DNA of 64,000 nt from Lachnoclostridium sp. (GTDB lineage: Bacteria; Bacillota; Clostridia; Lachnospirales; Lachnospiraceae), in the NCBI GenBank assembly GCA_021770065.1, contig JAETRR010000013.1, positions 100,729 through 164,728 of the forward strand, in the 5' to 3' direction. Below are positions 52,537-61,921 of the stretch, piece by piece. The notes under the pieces are model-generated. The model was given only the letters and a program-made list of their open reading frames with translations. It was not told the DNA's origin and made no database searches. Made by a program: the position numbers and the translations under genes. Every line of letters begins with the position of its first letter. Position 1 is the stretch's first letter.

Positions 52537-52749
52537 TCAAAAATTATATCCATAGCATTCAGTTATATAATCACATGCCAGTTTACGTTCTTTTGCATTA
52601 AGCCTTTTTTCTCTTTCCGCTGTATCTAACACACCAAGTACAATTTTTACGATGATATCTATTGGTGCATCATAGCAATCGCCCAAAGCATAATCCAATT
52701 CTTCTTCAATCCTATCAATATTTTCCTAATTATCTGTTAAATTTGCCAT
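52537..52749 (-). pseudogene. small gene with an in-frame amber codon
   Basis: ATG 52749 has GGAGG eight bases upstream and starts MANLTDN. TAG at codon 8 (52726-52728) interrupts the frame, which then continues ENIDRIEEELDYALGDCYDA to TGA 52537, 70 codons in all. A single CAG-to-TAG change would explain it. The product would be a small acidic protein of unknown function, immediately downstream of the Fic gene. Confidence 0.6.
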
Positions 52750-52789
52750 ATTATTTTCCTCCAATCACACCATGAAATAATCCTTTTAA

Positions 52790-53419
52790 CTATATCTCTA
52801 ATGTTCTAATACATTTTCTTAAACAATCCTTTAAAGGCTGCAATTCATTTTTTAAATACCAATTATTTAAAGTTACATTAAATTCTTCTGCATTATCTTT
52901 TCCAATTGTCAAGATGCCCTCGCCATTTTCTATCAATATTTTACTGGCTACCATTGTAGAAGTCCTCTTGTTTCCATCCCAAAACAGCTGTTGCTTACAA
53001 GCATATGCAAAATATTCTAACGCTCTATCAATAGGACTATTTATTCCTTTTATCCGTTCAATTTCTTTTAGAACATTTTCTTTAATTGGAATACTCGGTA
53101 TAAAATCACCAACACCTACTGTTCCTTTTCTTAACACTCCCCATTCAAGACTTTCATTTCTTGATACATACTCGTTTATCTTACAAATATATTCTAACGT
53201 TAAAGTCGCATCCACTGAATTTATGACAAATTTCCATCCATCACGTAAGTTTAAAACTGTTTGTATATCATCCACAGATATACCACTAACCACAGCTCCA
53301 TCAATAATAGTCTGTGTTTGTGGAAAAGTTACATTACAACCTTCTATATATGCGGTATTAAATACAAGCTCTGTAAATGTTTTTTTTGCCAAAAAAATAT
53401 TTTGCTGCCTTGTAAGCAT
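52790..53419 (-). CDS. Fic-family protein with substituted catalytic histidine
   Basis: The 209 residues have a Fic fold: N-terminal inhibitory-type motif TAYIEG (T22-x3-E26-G27) and the active-site loop QLFWDGNKRTS at 144-154. The family motif is HxFx(D/E)GNxR. Here the His is Gln144 and the usual Pro is Leu145, while F146, D148, G149, N150 and R152 are kept. Fic proteins AMPylate targets using that His, so this copy is probably inactive or altered. It is AT-rich and lies among mobile remnants. Confidence 0.8.
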   Translation of the reverse strand: MLTRQQNIFLAKKTFTELVFNTAYIEGCNVTFPQTQTIIDGAVVSGISVDDIQTVLNLRDGWKFVINSVDATLTLEYICKINEYVSRNESLEWGVLRKGTVGVGDFIPSIPIKENVLKEIERIKGINSPIDRALEYFAYACKQQLFWDGNKRTSTMVASKILIENGEGILTIGKDNAEEFNVTLNNWYLKNELQPLKDCLRKCIRTLEI

Positions 53420-53434
53420 AAAACCCCTCCAATT

Positions 53435-53641
53435 TTAAGATACATCTTTCTTGTTATATCCAATTCGTGGACTAAATCTATTCCAATCAACTTTAATTAC
53501 CCATTTATTCTGATGATTCCTATCATCAATTTTATGCCATTCCTCCTGGCTCATTACATAAGAAGCATTTCCAATCCTAACTGTCACCATCGGTTTACCA
53601 TGACATTCAAACTCTGAGACCACTTTATATTCATCACCCAT
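53435..53641 (-). CDS. small protein upstream of the Fic gene
   Basis: The 68 residues begin MGDEYKVVSEFECHGKPMV and contain VRIGNASYVMSQEEWHKID. The start is supported by GGAGGG eight bases upstream. It lies 15 bp before the Fic gene on the same strand. I do not recognise a named family; it could be an accessory or antitoxin protein of a mobile element. Confidence that it is a gene is moderate. Confidence 0.55.
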   Translation of the reverse strand: MGDEYKVVSEFECHGKPMVTVRIGNASYVMSQEEWHKIDDRNHQNKWVIKVDWNRFSPRIGYNKKDVS

Positions 53642-53673
53642 ATCTATGCCCTCCATATTATATCATTTTTAAA

Positions 53674-54074
53674 CTATAAAAGCCACCAGATTATTTTTCC
53701 GGTGGCTTTGTCGGTGGCTTTGTCGGTGGCTTTGTGTATCAAACCAGAACTTTTGTGTGTCTGGCTAACCAATGGAATTGCCTCTCCTGTCAAGAGATCA
53801 ATACCTGCAAGCAATGACAGAGTTCCAAGCCGCACATACTCATAATCCTGACGGATATAGCCGTCTTTTCCTCGGTAGGATTATAGTCAGGATATTTGTT
53901 GGCAACAGCTTGAATGCCAGGCTTCTCGTCATATGAAATAGTATGTGTCAAATGCCCGTTGTCCGGTATGGTGATAGTTCCATTATCATCAAACACCGAA
54001 TTTATAAAATTCTCTACACGACAGACAAAAGAACATTCGAAATGAATGGTAATGTCTATTAAAAATGCCATCAC
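53674..54074 (-). pseudogene. IS630-family transposase remnant
   Basis: HTISYDEKPGIQAVANKYPD and YNPTEEK are followed by a frameshift, after which RQDYEYVRLGTLSLLAGIDL and TGEAIPLVSQTHKSSG continue in another frame. These are the DDE core strands of IS630 transposases. The end degenerates into HKATDKATDKATGK. Neither terminus is intact. Confidence 0.7.
53701..53736. repeat. three tandem 12-bp units
   Basis: GGTGGCTTTGTC occurs three times in tandem, the last with a final G, inside the IS630 remnant. Confidence 0.85.
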
Positions 54075-54093
54075 TTGAATATCTGATTTCTAT

Positions 54094-54136
54094 CAAAAAA
54101 GAACTGCCTGCTGCCGGATTTCACAGCAGGCAGCTC
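54094..54136 (-). terminator. terminator of the flavodiiron gene
   Basis: CTGCCTGCTG and CAGCAGGCAG form a ten-base stem. On the minus strand it is followed by TTCTTTTTTG. Confidence 0.88.
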
Positions 54137-54144
54137 TTCCGGAA

Positions 54145-56682
54145 TTATCTGCCGAACAGCTCCCCGAAGGATGCTCTGCGCTCTATCGCTTCGGTCATCT
54201 CTCCCATCTTCGACACATCTCCGATGAGAATCACTCCGCAGAGACGGTTGTTGCGGAAGTAATATTTCTCATACTGCTTCCTGGACATATCCTTGAACTC
54301 CACGGTCCGGTAAACCAGATCGGGATTGCCGCCGTTGTCTCCGATGGAGAATAATGCCGTATTCATGCCGTGGAAGGTCAGCGCTGCCGGAACCGTAGTG
54401 TAGGTAAGCTCCTCACCGGCCGCATTGGCTCCCGCTACCTTGCCCTGCTCCACTGCCTGGGGCCAGATAGCGTAATTGATGCCCTCATACTGGGCACAGT
54501 CGCCGCAGGCATAGATATCTTCCACGCTGGATGCCATATGGCTGTCCACAATCACCGCCCGGTCAACGGCAATGCCCGCTTCCTTTGCAAGCTGAATGTT
54601 AGACCGCACGCCGCAGGACACGATCACAAGCTGGGCCGGAATCACTGTCCCGTCGCCCAGGCGGACGCCTGTCACATGGTCTTCCCCTTCAATGGCAGAA
54701 ATCTGCACGCCGGTGTGGATGGCGATTCCCTGGGCCTCGCTGATGCTCTTTAACATCTCTCCGGCTCCCTCATCCAGCTGCCGGCCCATGAGACGGGGGG
54801 CAAGCTCCAGAACCGTCACCTTGCAGTGAGCTTTCTTAAGCTCCCATGCGGCCTCCAGACCCAGCACGCCGCCGCCGATTACCACGGCCTCCTTTGTCCC
54901 TGCCAGAATATCCGCCACCTTCCGGGTATCGGACAGCCTGCGGATAGCCGCAACCTCCGGCTTATCCCATCCGGGAATAGGCGGAATAAAGCATTCGGAA
55001 CCAAGCGCATAAATAAGCTTCGTATACTTGAACTTTGCCCCATCCTCCGTGAGAATTTCCTTTTCTTTCGTATCAATGGATGTTACCTGTTTCCCCAGGA
55101 TCTGAGCCACATTATTTTCCTCATACCAGGAGGCATCCTGTATGGCGATCTGATCCGCATTCAGTCCTGCCACCAGAGACTTTGTGAGCATCGGCCGGTT
55201 GTAGGACGGATATTCCTCATTGGAAATAAGATAGACACCGCCGGTCTTATCCCTCTCCCGAATCGCCTTGGCCGCATTGAAGCCGGCCGCTCCGTTTCCA
55301 ATAATGGCATAGAGATTATTGGTATCCTTCCGGTACGCCGTCTCCTCGCTCTCCACCGGCACAAAGTTTTCCTTCCCAACGCCGCAGACAGGGCAGACCT
55401 CCAGGGAGGAATCAAATATCTCTCCGCACACCAGGCATTTTACCAGACTGGTTCTGCCTTTTGCTTTCTTGGGATTTTCCTTATCCAAAAGCATGCAGCC
55501 GAAATTGTAGCCATACTCATAGGCATTCAGAAGTTCTACCTCACTGGGCTTAAAGCGTACCCGGAAGCCTTCCACCACGCGCATCTTCAGCTGGTTAAGG
55601 CGTTCAATGATATGCGGCACGCCCTCTCCGCTCCAGCCGTAGCTTCCGAAGGCACTGGCCAGCTTTCCGCCATGGGTTCCGGCAAAGATAGAGGTGGTCA
55701 GATCCCAGATAGGCTTTAAAGCCTCTCCCACAATGGTCGGTGTGCCGAACAGAATACCGTCCGCAAAGCCGAGTTCCTCCAGAACCTTCCCCTGATCCGC
55801 AGTCACCAGATCGTAGCTTCTCACGTCAATGTCGCCGCTGTCCTCGATACCCTTGCCTATCCGCTCCGCAAGCTGCGCCGTGTAGCCGTAGGCGCTCACA
55901 TAAGGGATCACCACGGTTTTCCTGGGATTGGGATTGACCACGGTACACCACTCCCGATAAGTATTCAGCATCCGGTCAATGCCGCTGTCCAGAACAGGCC
56001 CGTGTCCCGTACAGATCATGGAGATGTCCAGATCGCGGATCCGATCAAGAGCCTTGAGCATAAAAGGCTTAAAGGGCCCGATGATACAGTCAAAATAGTA
56101 GCGCGTGGCCTTCCAGTAATCCTCTTCCTCTGTCACCTTGCTGGACACAATTCCCGGAAATGCATAGTGGGAGCCAAAGGAATCACAGGTCACCAGGATC
56201 TGTTCCTCCTCCAGATAGGTGTACATGGTGTCCGGCCAGTGAAGGTTGGGTACATGAAGGAAACGCATGGTGAGGGTTCCCAGGGTCATCTCCTGCTCAT
56301 CCTTCACCGCTATGCTGCAGAAGTCACGGTTCACGATATTTTTAAGGAAAGAAACGGCCGTGGGAGTCGCAATCACTTTAAGCCCCGGATTCAGCTCCAA
56401 AAGCCGCTCCACGCTTCCTGCGTGATCCGGCTCCGTATGGCTTACTACCAGATAATCGATTTTCTTCACATCAATAATTTCTTCCAGTTCCTTCAGATAC
56501 TCGTCAAAATATTTTGCCTTTGCCGTCTCAAAAAGGATGGTTTTGTCTCCTGCCTTGTATACATAGGAATTGTAGGTAGTGCCGAATTCCGTGTACATAA
56601 TGATGTCAAATACGCGGAGAGTGTCATCCAGAATCCCTGCCCAGTACAAATTTTCTCTTAACTTATATGCCTTTGCTTCCAT
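54145..56682 (-). CDS. flavodiiron-rubredoxin-NADH:rubredoxin oxidoreductase fusion (class F FDP)
   Basis: The 845 residues join a full electron chain. There is an N-terminal metallo-beta-lactamase diiron domain (H82-x-E84-x-D86-H87), a flavodoxin domain (about 250-400), a rubredoxin-type module at about 430-450 (CLVCGE...CPVCG), and an FAD/NAD oxidoreductase domain (IIGNGAAGFNAA, VIGGGVLGLEAAWEL, ACGDCAQ). Such class F enzymes reduce O2 (or NO) to water using NADH. The start at MEAKAYKLREN has GGAGG upstream. It follows copZ by 70 bp with no terminator visible. Confidence 0.93.
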   Translation of the reverse strand: MEAKAYKLRENLYWAGILDDTLRVFDIIMYTEFGTTYNSYVYKAGDKTILFETAKAKYFDEYLKELEEIIDVKKIDYLVVSHTEPDHAGSVERLLELNPGLKVIATPTAVSFLKNIVNRDFCSIAVKDEQEMTLGTLTMRFLHVPNLHWPDTMYTYLEEEQILVTCDSFGSHYAFPGIVSSKVTEEEDYWKATRYYFDCIIGPFKPFMLKALDRIRDLDISMICTGHGPVLDSGIDRMLNTYREWCTVVNPNPRKTVVIPYVSAYGYTAQLAERIGKGIEDSGDIDVRSYDLVTADQGKVLEELGFADGILFGTPTIVGEALKPIWDLTTSIFAGTHGGKLASAFGSYGWSGEGVPHIIERLNQLKMRVVEGFRVRFKPSEVELLNAYEYGYNFGCMLLDKENPKKAKGRTSLVKCLVCGEIFDSSLEVCPVCGVGKENFVPVESEETAYRKDTNNLYAIIGNGAAGFNAAKAIRERDKTGGVYLISNEEYPSYNRPMLTKSLVAGLNADQIAIQDASWYEENNVAQILGKQVTSIDTKEKEILTEDGAKFKYTKLIYALGSECFIPPIPGWDKPEVAAIRRLSDTRKVADILAGTKEAVVIGGGVLGLEAAWELKKAHCKVTVLELAPRLMGRQLDEGAGEMLKSISEAQGIAIHTGVQISAIEGEDHVTGVRLGDGTVIPAQLVIVSCGVRSNIQLAKEAGIAVDRAVIVDSHMASSVEDIYACGDCAQYEGINYAIWPQAVEQGKVAGANAAGEELTYTTVPAALTFHGMNTALFSIGDNGGNPDLVYRTVEFKDMSRKQYEKYYFRNNRLCGVILIGDVSKMGEMTEAIERRASFGELFGR

Positions 56683-56752
56683 TTTTACCTCCATTAGGGG
56701 ATGACGGACCGGCACCCCCTGTAACATGTAATTTGATTTTTTATTTTCCTGT

Positions 56753-56947
56753 TTAAACAATTGTGGTGTCGAAACCCAGATCGTCCATCAGCTCTCTGGC
56801 CTTTGCCACACAGTTTTCGCAGCCATCGATGGTGACGGTTTTGTCCGCAAGGCTTACTTTAAAGTCCAGTCCTGCGCCTGTAAGAGCGTTGGTGATACGT
56901 TCCACACACTTTTCACAGTGCATATCCTCTGCTTTTAATACGGTCAT
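56753..56947 (-). CDS. copZ: CopZ-like copper chaperone (HMA domain)
   Basis: The 64 residues form one heavy-metal-associated domain with the M-x-C-x-x-C metal site (MHCEKC, about 9-14). A second C-x-x-C in GCENC (about 43-47) is unusual. It probably passes Cu(I) to CopA. It follows csoR on the same strand by 24 bp. Confidence 0.88.
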   Translation of the reverse strand: MTVLKAEDMHCEKCVERITNALTGAGLDFKVSLADKTVTIDGCENCVAKARELMDDLGFDTTIV

Positions 56948-56971
56948 TTTGTTGTTCCTCCTTGATTTTTA

Positions 56972-57301
56972 TTATTTCATCAGCTTCCGGATGGTGTCGC
57001 AGAGCTCATCTACGACGGTCTCATCGCCGCTTTTGATGTCTTTTACCACACAGGTCTTGATGTGGTTGGAAAGCAGTTCCTTGTTAAAGGAATTTAAGGC
57101 CGACTGGATGGCAGAAACCTGAGTAAGAATGTCAACGCAGTAGCGATCCTCCTCCAGCATGCTGCGGATACCCCTGACCTGGCCTTCTATGCGGTTCAGA
57201 CGATGTATCAGGCTTTTATACTCGTCACTGTCCCGATGTTTGGTTTTCACGCAGCAGCTCTCCTGGCAGCTGCAGCTTTCTTTGCGTTTTTCCTGTTCCA
57301 T
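56972..57301 (-). CDS. csoR: CsoR-family copper-sensing repressor
   Basis: A helical metal sensor of about 109 residues. The Cu(I) ligands C-H-C are present in EDRYCVDIL and SNHIKTCVV. An extra N-terminal cluster CSCQESCC precedes the domain. The start at MEQEKRK has GAGGT upstream; a TTG further up is less likely. Operators matching its family lie in the copA promoter, so it should repress copA-csoR-copZ when copper is low. Confidence 0.9.
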   Translation of the reverse strand: MEQEKRKESCSCQESCCVKTKHRDSDEYKSLIHRLNRIEGQVRGIRSMLEEDRYCVDILTQVSAIQSALNSFNKELLSNHIKTCVVKDIKSGDETVVDELCDTIRKLMK

Positions 57302-57336
57302 AAGATACCTCTGTTTCCTTCTCTGATATTCCAAAT

Positions 57337-59799
57337 CTACAGCTTCAGCCTCTTAAGCCGCAGCGCATTGCTGACTACGGATACGGAGCTGAAAGACATG
57401 GCCAGACCGGCAAAAATCGGGTTCAGCAGTGGCCCACCTAAAGCATACAACAATCCGGCCGCAATGGGAAGCCCCAAACTGTTATAAAAAAATGCCCAGA
57501 AAAGATTCTGCTTAATATTCCGGATGGTAGCCCGGCTTAAGTGTATGGCCTTGTACACATCCTTCAAATCCGACTTCATCAGTACGATATCGCTGGATTC
57601 CAGAGCAATGTCGCTTCCGCTTCCGATCGCGGCTCCCACGTCGGCCTGCACCAGGGCCGGAGCATCGTTGATGCCGTCTCCCACCATCATCACACAGAAG
57701 CCTTCCTTCTGGTAACGCGCCACCACCTGGGATTTATCTCCGGGAAGCACCTCCGCAATGACTTCGTCCACCTGTACCTGGCTTCCGATGTAATCTGCCG
57801 TAAGCTGGTTATCTCCTGTCAGCATCACCACCCGGATCCCCAGACTGCGCATCTGGGCAACGGCCTCCTTACTGGTTTCCTTGATGGTATCCGCCACGCA
57901 GATCATTCCTTTAAGCTTTCCGTCTATCACCACGAACATGGGAGTCTGCCCCTTGCCTGCAGCCGCCTTTGCAGCTTCCTCGTATTCTCCCAGGGCAACC
58001 TTATTTCCCTCTAACATCCGCCGGTTTCCGATATGGAAGTAACGTCCTCCCAGAACCGCCTCAATGCCCTTGCCGGTCACGCTCTGGAAGCCTTCCGTCT
58101 GCTCCAGGGAAAGGCCCTTTTCCTGGGCTCCGGCCACAATTGCCGCTCCCAGAGGATGTTCGGAAGAACGCTCGCAGCTTGCGGCCAGACGGAGCAGTTC
58201 GTCCTGTTCCATTTCATGGGAAATCACATCCACCACCTTAGGCTTTCCCTCTGTGATGGTTCCCGTCTTATCCAGAACCACTACCTGGACCTTGTGTGTG
58301 GTTTCCAGAGCTTCCCCGCTCTTAATGAGAATCCCGTGGCTGGCTCCCAGCCCTGTTCCGACCATAATCGCCGTAGGCGTTGCCAGGCCCAGGGCACAGG
58401 GGCAGGCTATTACAAGAACAGATACAAAAATAGTCAGCACAAAGGCTGCATCATGTCCGAGAAGGGCCCAGATAACTGCCGCCGCAGCTGCGATCCCCAT
58501 AACCGTCGGCACAAAATATCCCGCCACTGTATCCGCAAGCTTGGAAATGGGGGCCTTTTTCCCCTGGGCATCCTCCATCATCCGGATAATGCGGGAAAGT
58601 GTAGTGTCCGCTCCTACATGGGTTACCTGAATCTCCATGGCTCCGTTGAAATTCATACTGCCGCCGATCACCGTGTCCCCCGCTTCTTTTTCCACCGGAA
58701 TGCTCTCTCCCGTCAGCATGGACTCATCCACGCTGCTGGATCCGCCGGTGACCGTTCCGTCCAGAGGAACCTTGCTGCCCGGTTTTACCAGAAGGATGTC
58801 GCCGGGAACCACTTCCTCCACACGAACCTCTATCTCCTGCCCGTCTCTTAAGAGAATTGCCGTATCCGGAGCAAGCTCCATCAGTTTGCGGATAGCCTCG
58901 GAGGTTTTTCCCTTGCTTCTCGCCTCCATATACTTGCCAAGCATAATAAGGGTCACTACCACAGCCGCCGACTCATAGTAGAGATTCTCCACACAGGACG
59001 GATCGGAAGGAATGCCGGCCGTCATGGCAAGGCTGTAGAAAAAGGCGCTTCCCGTGCCGATTGCCACCAGAGAGTCCATATTCGGATGTCCCCGGAACAG
59101 TGTCTTGAAGCCCACAATATAAAACTTCCGTCCGTGCCAGAGGATCAGCACTGTCAGAATAAGCTGGGCCAGGGCAAAGTTCAAAGGGTGGCTGTGCATA
59201 TGCAGAAAATCCGGCAGCGGAAGTGTAACGGGAATCATATGGCCCATGGAAATGTACAAAAGCGGAACCGCCAGACAAATGGTGACAATCAGGTTCTGCT
59301 TCTGTCTGCGCAGCTTCTCCATCTGCTCATTCTGCTCTGCGCTTCGATCCTCCTTTTCCACATCCTTTGGCACGAAACCTGCTTTCTCAATCTTAAGCTT
59401 GATATCTGCAAGCTTTACCTGAGAGGGATCATAGACAATATGAGCCTTGTTTGTAGTCAGATTCACCTCGCTGCTGATGACACCCGGCAGCTTTCTTGTG
59501 ACACGCTCTACCGCCGCGCTGCAGGAGGCACAGGTCATTCCCTCAATATTCAGGGTAATCTCCTGGTTCTCTGCCGCCGCCCTCTGCTCTTCCCTGGCTC
59601 CGAAACCGGCGCGCTCAATGCGTTCGCAGAGCATCTCTATGGTTACCTGCTCCGGATCGTAGACAATCCGCGCGCGGTTTGTCGCCAGATTCACTTGGCT
59701 GCTCTCCACACCCGGCAGCTTCCCGGTAACACGTTCCACAGCCGCGCTGCAGGAGGCACAGGTCATCCCTTCTATCAGTAATGTTACTTCCTGGTTCAT
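57337..59799 (-). CDS. copA: copper-exporting P1B-type ATPase
   Basis: The 820 residues have two N-terminal HMA domains, each with [14 protein letters not shown]. Eight membrane helices follow with the CPC motif ([12 protein letters not shown]), the phosphorylation site DKTGTIT, the HP motif in SSEHPLG, and [10 protein letters not shown]. It pumps Cu(I) out of the cytoplasm. csoR and copZ follow on the same strand. The promoter carries two CsoR-type operators. Confidence 0.96.
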   Translation of the reverse strand: MNQEVTLLIEGMTCASCSAAVERVTGKLPGVESSQVNLATNRARIVYDPEQVTIEMLCERIERAGFGAREEQRAAAENQEITLNIEGMTCASCSAAVERVTRKLPGVISSEVNLTTNKAHIVYDPSQVKLADIKLKIEKAGFVPKDVEKEDRSAEQNEQMEKLRRQKQNLIVTICLAVPLLYISMGHMIPVTLPLPDFLHMHSHPLNFALAQLILTVLILWHGRKFYIVGFKTLFRGHPNMDSLVAIGTGSAFFYSLAMTAGIPSDPSCVENLYYESAAVVVTLIMLGKYMEARSKGKTSEAIRKLMELAPDTAILLRDGQEIEVRVEEVVPGDILLVKPGSKVPLDGTVTGGSSSVDESMLTGESIPVEKEAGDTVIGGSMNFNGAMEIQVTHVGADTTLSRIIRMMEDAQGKKAPISKLADTVAGYFVPTVMGIAAAAAVIWALLGHDAAFVLTIFVSVLVIACPCALGLATPTAIMVGTGLGASHGILIKSGEALETTHKVQVVVLDKTGTITEGKPKVVDVISHEMEQDELLRLAASCERSSEHPLGAAIVAGAQEKGLSLEQTEGFQSVTGKGIEAVLGGRYFHIGNRRMLEGNKVALGEYEEAAKAAAGKGQTPMFVVIDGKLKGMICVADTIKETSKEAVAQMRSLGIRVVMLTGDNQLTADYIGSQVQVDEVIAEVLPGDKSQVVARYQKEGFCVMMVGDGINDAPALVQADVGAAIGSGSDIALESSDIVLMKSDLKDVYKAIHLSRATIRNIKQNLFWAFFYNSLGLPIAAGLLYALGGPLLNPIFAGLAMSFSSVSVVSNALRLKRLKL

Positions 59800-59865
59800 G
59801 TAATTCGCTCCTCTCCTGTCAATATCCTGAAGTTAAGCCCGAAAATCTTCCATTTCGCTGCACTG

Positions 59866-59923
59866 TATACCCCTTTGGGGTATTTTGTATTTTTAATATA
59901 CCCCAAAGGGGTATATTTGTCAA
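59866..59923 (-). promoter_or_regulatory. copA promoter with two CsoR-type operators
   Basis: TTGACA and TATATT on the minus strand are 17 bp apart. The spacer holds ATACCCCAAAGGGGTAT (59898-59914, plus strand). A second site TATACCCCTTTGGGGTA (59866-59882) lies downstream of the -10. Both are inverted repeats of the TACCCC/GGGGTA type bound by CsoR proteins. Confidence 0.88.
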
Positions 59924-60002
59924 GAGCTTTTTTTATTCCGGCACTTTGTTCTCTCTTTTTAATAATGCCACTTTTTTCCGCAGGGTATACCTTTCCGTAC
60001 AA

Positions 60003-60055
60003 AAGCGATCTGCCCGTAAAAGCCGAAACTCAGACTTCTACGGGCAGATCCTTTT
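60003..60055 (-). terminator. terminator of the thi operon
   Basis: GATCTGCCCGTA (60007-60018) pairs exactly with TACGGGCAGATC (60039-60050). On the minus strand it is followed by GCTTTTG. Confidence 0.8.
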
Positions 60056-60658
60056 TCACCTTCCATACTCCGCTTCATTTTCTTTTAATATTCCAAAATC
60101 CTCCGTCACCATCAGGCTGCTCATCAGACATGCTCCCGCCGCCCCGGCTTCCCGGACCGCAGGAATCCTTCCGGCCTCTATGCCGCCGATGGCATAGACG
60201 GGAACGGAAACCGTCCGGCAGACTTCACGGAGAAATTCAACCCCTCTCCCCGGCAGACCCATTTTACAGTCCGTCGCAAAAATATGTCCGGCCGTCAGAT
60301 AAGTGCAGCCCAGCTTCTCCGCCTCCCGTGCTTCCTCTACCGAGTGGCAGGAAGCGCCTAAAACCTCAAAAAAACTCTTATCCTCCCGGGACAGGCCGCG
60401 CAGAACGGGCATCGGCAGATGAATGGCTTTATGATTCAGTTTCCTTGCCGCCCCCGGGCAGCCGTGAAGTATACAGGGAACCCGATATGCTTCACAGAGT
60501 GTAAGAACCTGTCCGGCCAGCGCCTCATACGCTTCCTCACACAAATCCTTTTCCCTGAGAATGAGACCCCCCGGCCTTTCGCGCAGAATTTTTTCCAGGC
60601 GGCAGAAAAAATCTTCTCTGCACAGCCGCCGGTTCGTCACACACAAAATCTTAAACAT
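60056..60658 (-). CDS. thiE: thiamine phosphate synthase / TenI-like protein
   Basis: A TIM-barrel protein of 200 residues with GLILREKDL near the N-terminus, LGASCHSVEEAREAE, YLTAGHIFATDCKMGLPGRG and VPVYAIGGIEAGRI. These match the ThiE/TenI fold, which couples HMP-PP and thiazole phosphate, or aromatises the thiazole (TenI). Position at the end of thiSFGH fits either. It overlaps thiH by 8 bp. Confidence 0.88.
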   Translation of the reverse strand: MFKILCVTNRRLCREDFFCRLEKILRERPGGLILREKDLCEEAYEALAGQVLTLCEAYRVPCILHGCPGAARKLNHKAIHLPMPVLRGLSREDKSFFEVLGASCHSVEEAREAEKLGCTYLTAGHIFATDCKMGLPGRGVEFLREVCRTVSVPVYAIGGIEAGRIPAVREAGAAGACLMSSLMVTEDFGILKENEAEYGR

Positions 60659-61904
60659 AGAGATAATCGTTCAGTACCGGCTGAAGTCCCTGGGCTGTGA
60701 TATCGCCGTACATTTCCGTAAGGCTTCTGTTGTCGTCAATCTCAAACTGTTCATCCCCTCCGGCCTGGCCGTTCTCCTTTCCGCCGTATTTGCTTTCATG
60801 ATCGCCGATGCCGGTGGAAACGCCTGCCGACACCTTGGTTGCGGCAATTTTCACAATACCGTCCCGAAAACGGGCGCTCTCCCTGGAGGAAACCGTAATG
60901 CCTGCATAAGGCAGGAAAATACGGTAGGCGCAGAGAATCTGACAGAGCTGCTTTTCGTGGACATCCAGCGGATTGATCTTATCGTTGTTAATAATGGGGC
61001 GGAGCCTCGGGCAGGAAAGGGACATCTCCGCATGGGGATACTTTCTCTGAAGATAGTATACGTGCAGAGCGCTTGCAAGCGCATCCTTCCTGAAATCCGA
61101 CAGCCCGAGAAGGGCAGAAAAAGCTACGCCGCGCATCCCTCCCCGAAGCGCGCGCTCCTGGGCATCAAAGCGGTAAGGCCAGACCCGTTTGTGTCCCAGA
61201 AGATGAAGCTTCTCATAGGTATCGCTGTCATAAGTTTCCTGGAACACCGTTACGTAGTCGGCGCCGCACTCATGGAGATACCGGTATTCCTCCGTATTCA
61301 CAGGATAGATTTCCAGACCTGTCATGCGGAAATACCGCCGGGCAAGCTTACAGGCCTCCCCGATGTAATCTATATCGCTTTTTGTCCGGCTCTCACCGGT
61401 GAGAATCAGAATTTCCTCCATGCCGCTCTCGGCGATCACCTGCATTTCATGCTCAATCTGTTCCATGGAGAGCTTCATGCGGCGGATATGGTTGTAGCAG
61501 TTGAAACCGCAGTAAACACAGTAATTCTCACAATAATTAGCTATATAAAGAGGTGTAAATACATACACCGTATTTCCGAAATGCCGGCTTGTCTCCAGAC
61601 GCGCCCTCTCTGCCATCTTCTCAAGGAACGGCTCTGCGGCCGGGGAGAGAAGGGCCTTAAAGTCCTCCGGCGAACAGATTTCATGTTCCAGTGCCGTCCT
61701 TACCTCCCGCTCCGTATAGGCAGAAGCGTCGTAGGACTTCATCTGCGCGATTACCTGTCCGCATATGTCAGATTCAATCCGCTCCATGCCGGGCAGATAT
61801 TCCATATGGTTTTTCCGGTATGAGGGGTCTGTCTCCAGGCGGTGCTTTTTTGCAAGAGCCTCCTTAGACAAATGAGATCCGTCAACAAAATATTGGTTCT
61901 GCAT
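60651..61904 (-). CDS. thiH: 2-iminoacetate synthase
   Basis: Radical SAM enzyme that splits tyrosine to dehydroglycine for thiazole synthesis under anaerobic conditions. The cluster motif C125-x3-C129-x2-C132 lies in NYCENYCVYCGFN, and HxxHIRRMKLS follows. Length is 417. The use of ThiH rather than the oxidase ThiO fits an anaerobe. It lies 17 bp after thiG. Confidence 0.93.
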   Translation of the reverse strand: MQNQYFVDGSHLSKEALAKKHRLETDPSYRKNHMEYLPGMERIESDICGQVIAQMKSYDASAYTEREVRTALEHEICSPEDFKALLSPAAEPFLEKMAERARLETSRHFGNTVYVFTPLYIANYCENYCVYCGFNCYNHIRRMKLSMEQIEHEMQVIAESGMEEILILTGESRTKSDIDYIGEACKLARRYFRMTGLEIYPVNTEEYRYLHECGADYVTVFQETYDSDTYEKLHLLGHKRVWPYRFDAQERALRGGMRGVAFSALLGLSDFRKDALASALHVYYLQRKYPHAEMSLSCPRLRPIINNDKINPLDVHEKQLCQILCAYRIFLPYAGITVSSRESARFRDGIVKIAATKVSAGVSTGIGDHESKYGGKENGQAGGDEQFEIDDNRSLTEMYGDITAQGLQPVLNDYLYV

Positions 61905-61921
61905 AACAATTCCACCCCTCT

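Noticed and set aside
53701..53736. CRISPR-like repeat
   Set aside because: There are three tandem 12-bp units without spacers, inside a transposase remnant.
60561..61823. 420-codon plus-strand open frame
   Set aside because: It lies opposite thiH and thiE, both well supported. It is a product of high-GC codon structure.
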